Shown: piece by piece, positions 33,156 through 33,448 of the stretch
Position numbering within the stretch: position 1 is the stretch's first letter
How the letters are laid out: each line of letters begins with the position of its first letter
Source of the DNA: Cytophagales bacterium
GTDB taxonomy: Bacteria; Bacteroidota; Bacteroidia; Cytophagales; Cyclobacteriaceae
DNA length: 33,448 nt
NCBI GenBank assembly: GCA_022360875.1
Contig: JAKSBZ010000145.1
Location: 1 to 33,448, forward strand
Reading direction: 5' to 3'
The notes under the pieces: generated by a model
What the model saw: the letters and a program-made list of their open reading frames with translations, nothing else
What the model was told of the DNA's origin: nothing
Database searches by the model: none
Position numbers and translations under genes: made by a program

Positions 33156-33448
33156 GCAGGTACAACAAAATATTTCAGCTTGACATAGCTCATGAATATT
33201 TCAGTGAGGGATATACTGAACGCGTTCTGGATTTCCATCCCTTGTCTGCAACGCAGAGGCTCATGAGCAATTTGGGATTGGTTTTGAAAATATTACCCAA
33301 TCAATTGCTGGTTTTTAATAAAGATAAAGCGGTTAAAATCGGCCAAACGGTTTCGCTGTATTTCCATGCAAGACCTTTAGACCCTTATTTTTCTAATTAC
33401 ACAGATGCTTCAATTAATAACACGATTATCTGTGCAGGGGCGGGTGAG
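33152..33448 (+). CDS. unrecognised protein, second gene of the putative injection-system operon (partial)
   Basis: An open frame starts at ATG 33152 in an ATGA overlap with the DUF4255 gene and runs to the window edge (99 codons without a stop). The product begins MSRYNKIFQLDIAHEYFSEG, then reads VLDFHPLSATQRLMSNLGLV and contains VSLYFHARPLDPYFSNYTD. I do not recognise a family. The tight overlap argues that it is co-translated with the DUF4255 protein and belongs to the same system. The 3' end is missing. Confidence 0.75.
   Translation, partial: MSRYNKIFQLDIAHEYFSEGYTERVLDFHPLSATQRLMSNLGLVLKILPNQLLVFNKDKAVKIGQTVSLYFHARPLDPYFSNYTDASINNTIICAGAGE

Noticed and set aside
1..33448. CRISPR arrays, tRNA and rRNA genes
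   Set aside because: Looked for regularly spaced repeats and for tRNA-like or rRNA-like segments; none were seen by eye.

Overview
The window looks like a chromosomal segment of a Bacteroidota bacterium, probably a marine Cytophagia-like or related lineage (the lineage is inference). Two very large secreted proteins end in type IX secretion (T9SS) sorting domains, a small protein has a PID-CTERM-like sorting tail, several starts lack a clear Shine-Dalgarno site, and the right edge opens a DUF4255-type contractile injection gene cluster of the kind common in this phylum.

Layout. (1) Positions 1-850: the 3' part of thiD, convergent with a small cupin gene. (2) 1004-7915: a 2303-residue secreted esterase-like protein with Ig/FN3, PA14-like, cohesin-like and dockerin-like modules and a T9SS tail, closed by a clear terminator. 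(3) 8148-22783: an all-plus-strand exopolysaccharide locus of the Wzx/Wzy type. It holds a small PID-CTERM-like protein, two GT-C-like membrane transferases, a Wzy/O-antigen-ligase-like protein, a stand-alone receiver protein, a phosphoglycosyl transferase with a degenerate receiver domain, two GT2 glycosyltransferases, a hexapeptide acyltransferase, a Wzz plus BY-kinase fusion, a half-length TolC-like protein and a Wzx flippase. A 57-bp non-coding element occurs twice, before the small protein and before the acyltransferase. (4) 23078-28354: a second giant secreted protein with three tandem alpha/beta-hydrolase modules, two of which have lost the nucleophile serine, followed by a clan GH-A-like glycosidase module and a T9SS tail. 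Two hairpin terminators follow. (5) 28656-32580: an AT-rich, partly decayed region with an alpha/beta hydrolase on the minus strand, a transposase scrap, a broken PH-like gene, a YhcG/DUF1016 nuclease and an HsdR-like remnant. (6) 32583-end: a DUF4255 (Pvc16-like) gene and the next gene, which runs off the window; this appears to be the start of an extracellular contractile injection system (eCIS).

How the genes may work together. The phosphoglycosyl transferase would load the first sugar phosphate on undecaprenyl phosphate, the GT2 and GT-C enzymes would extend or decorate the unit, Wzx would flip it, the Wzy-like protein would polymerise it, and the Wzz-kinase with the TolC-like protein would control length and export. 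The two giant secreted proteins flanking the locus carry esterase and glycosidase modules and are plausible modifiers or trimmers of the polymer, but no substrate can be read from the sequence. No sugar-nucleotide synthesis genes and no exosortase are visible in the window, so those functions would have to lie elsewhere.
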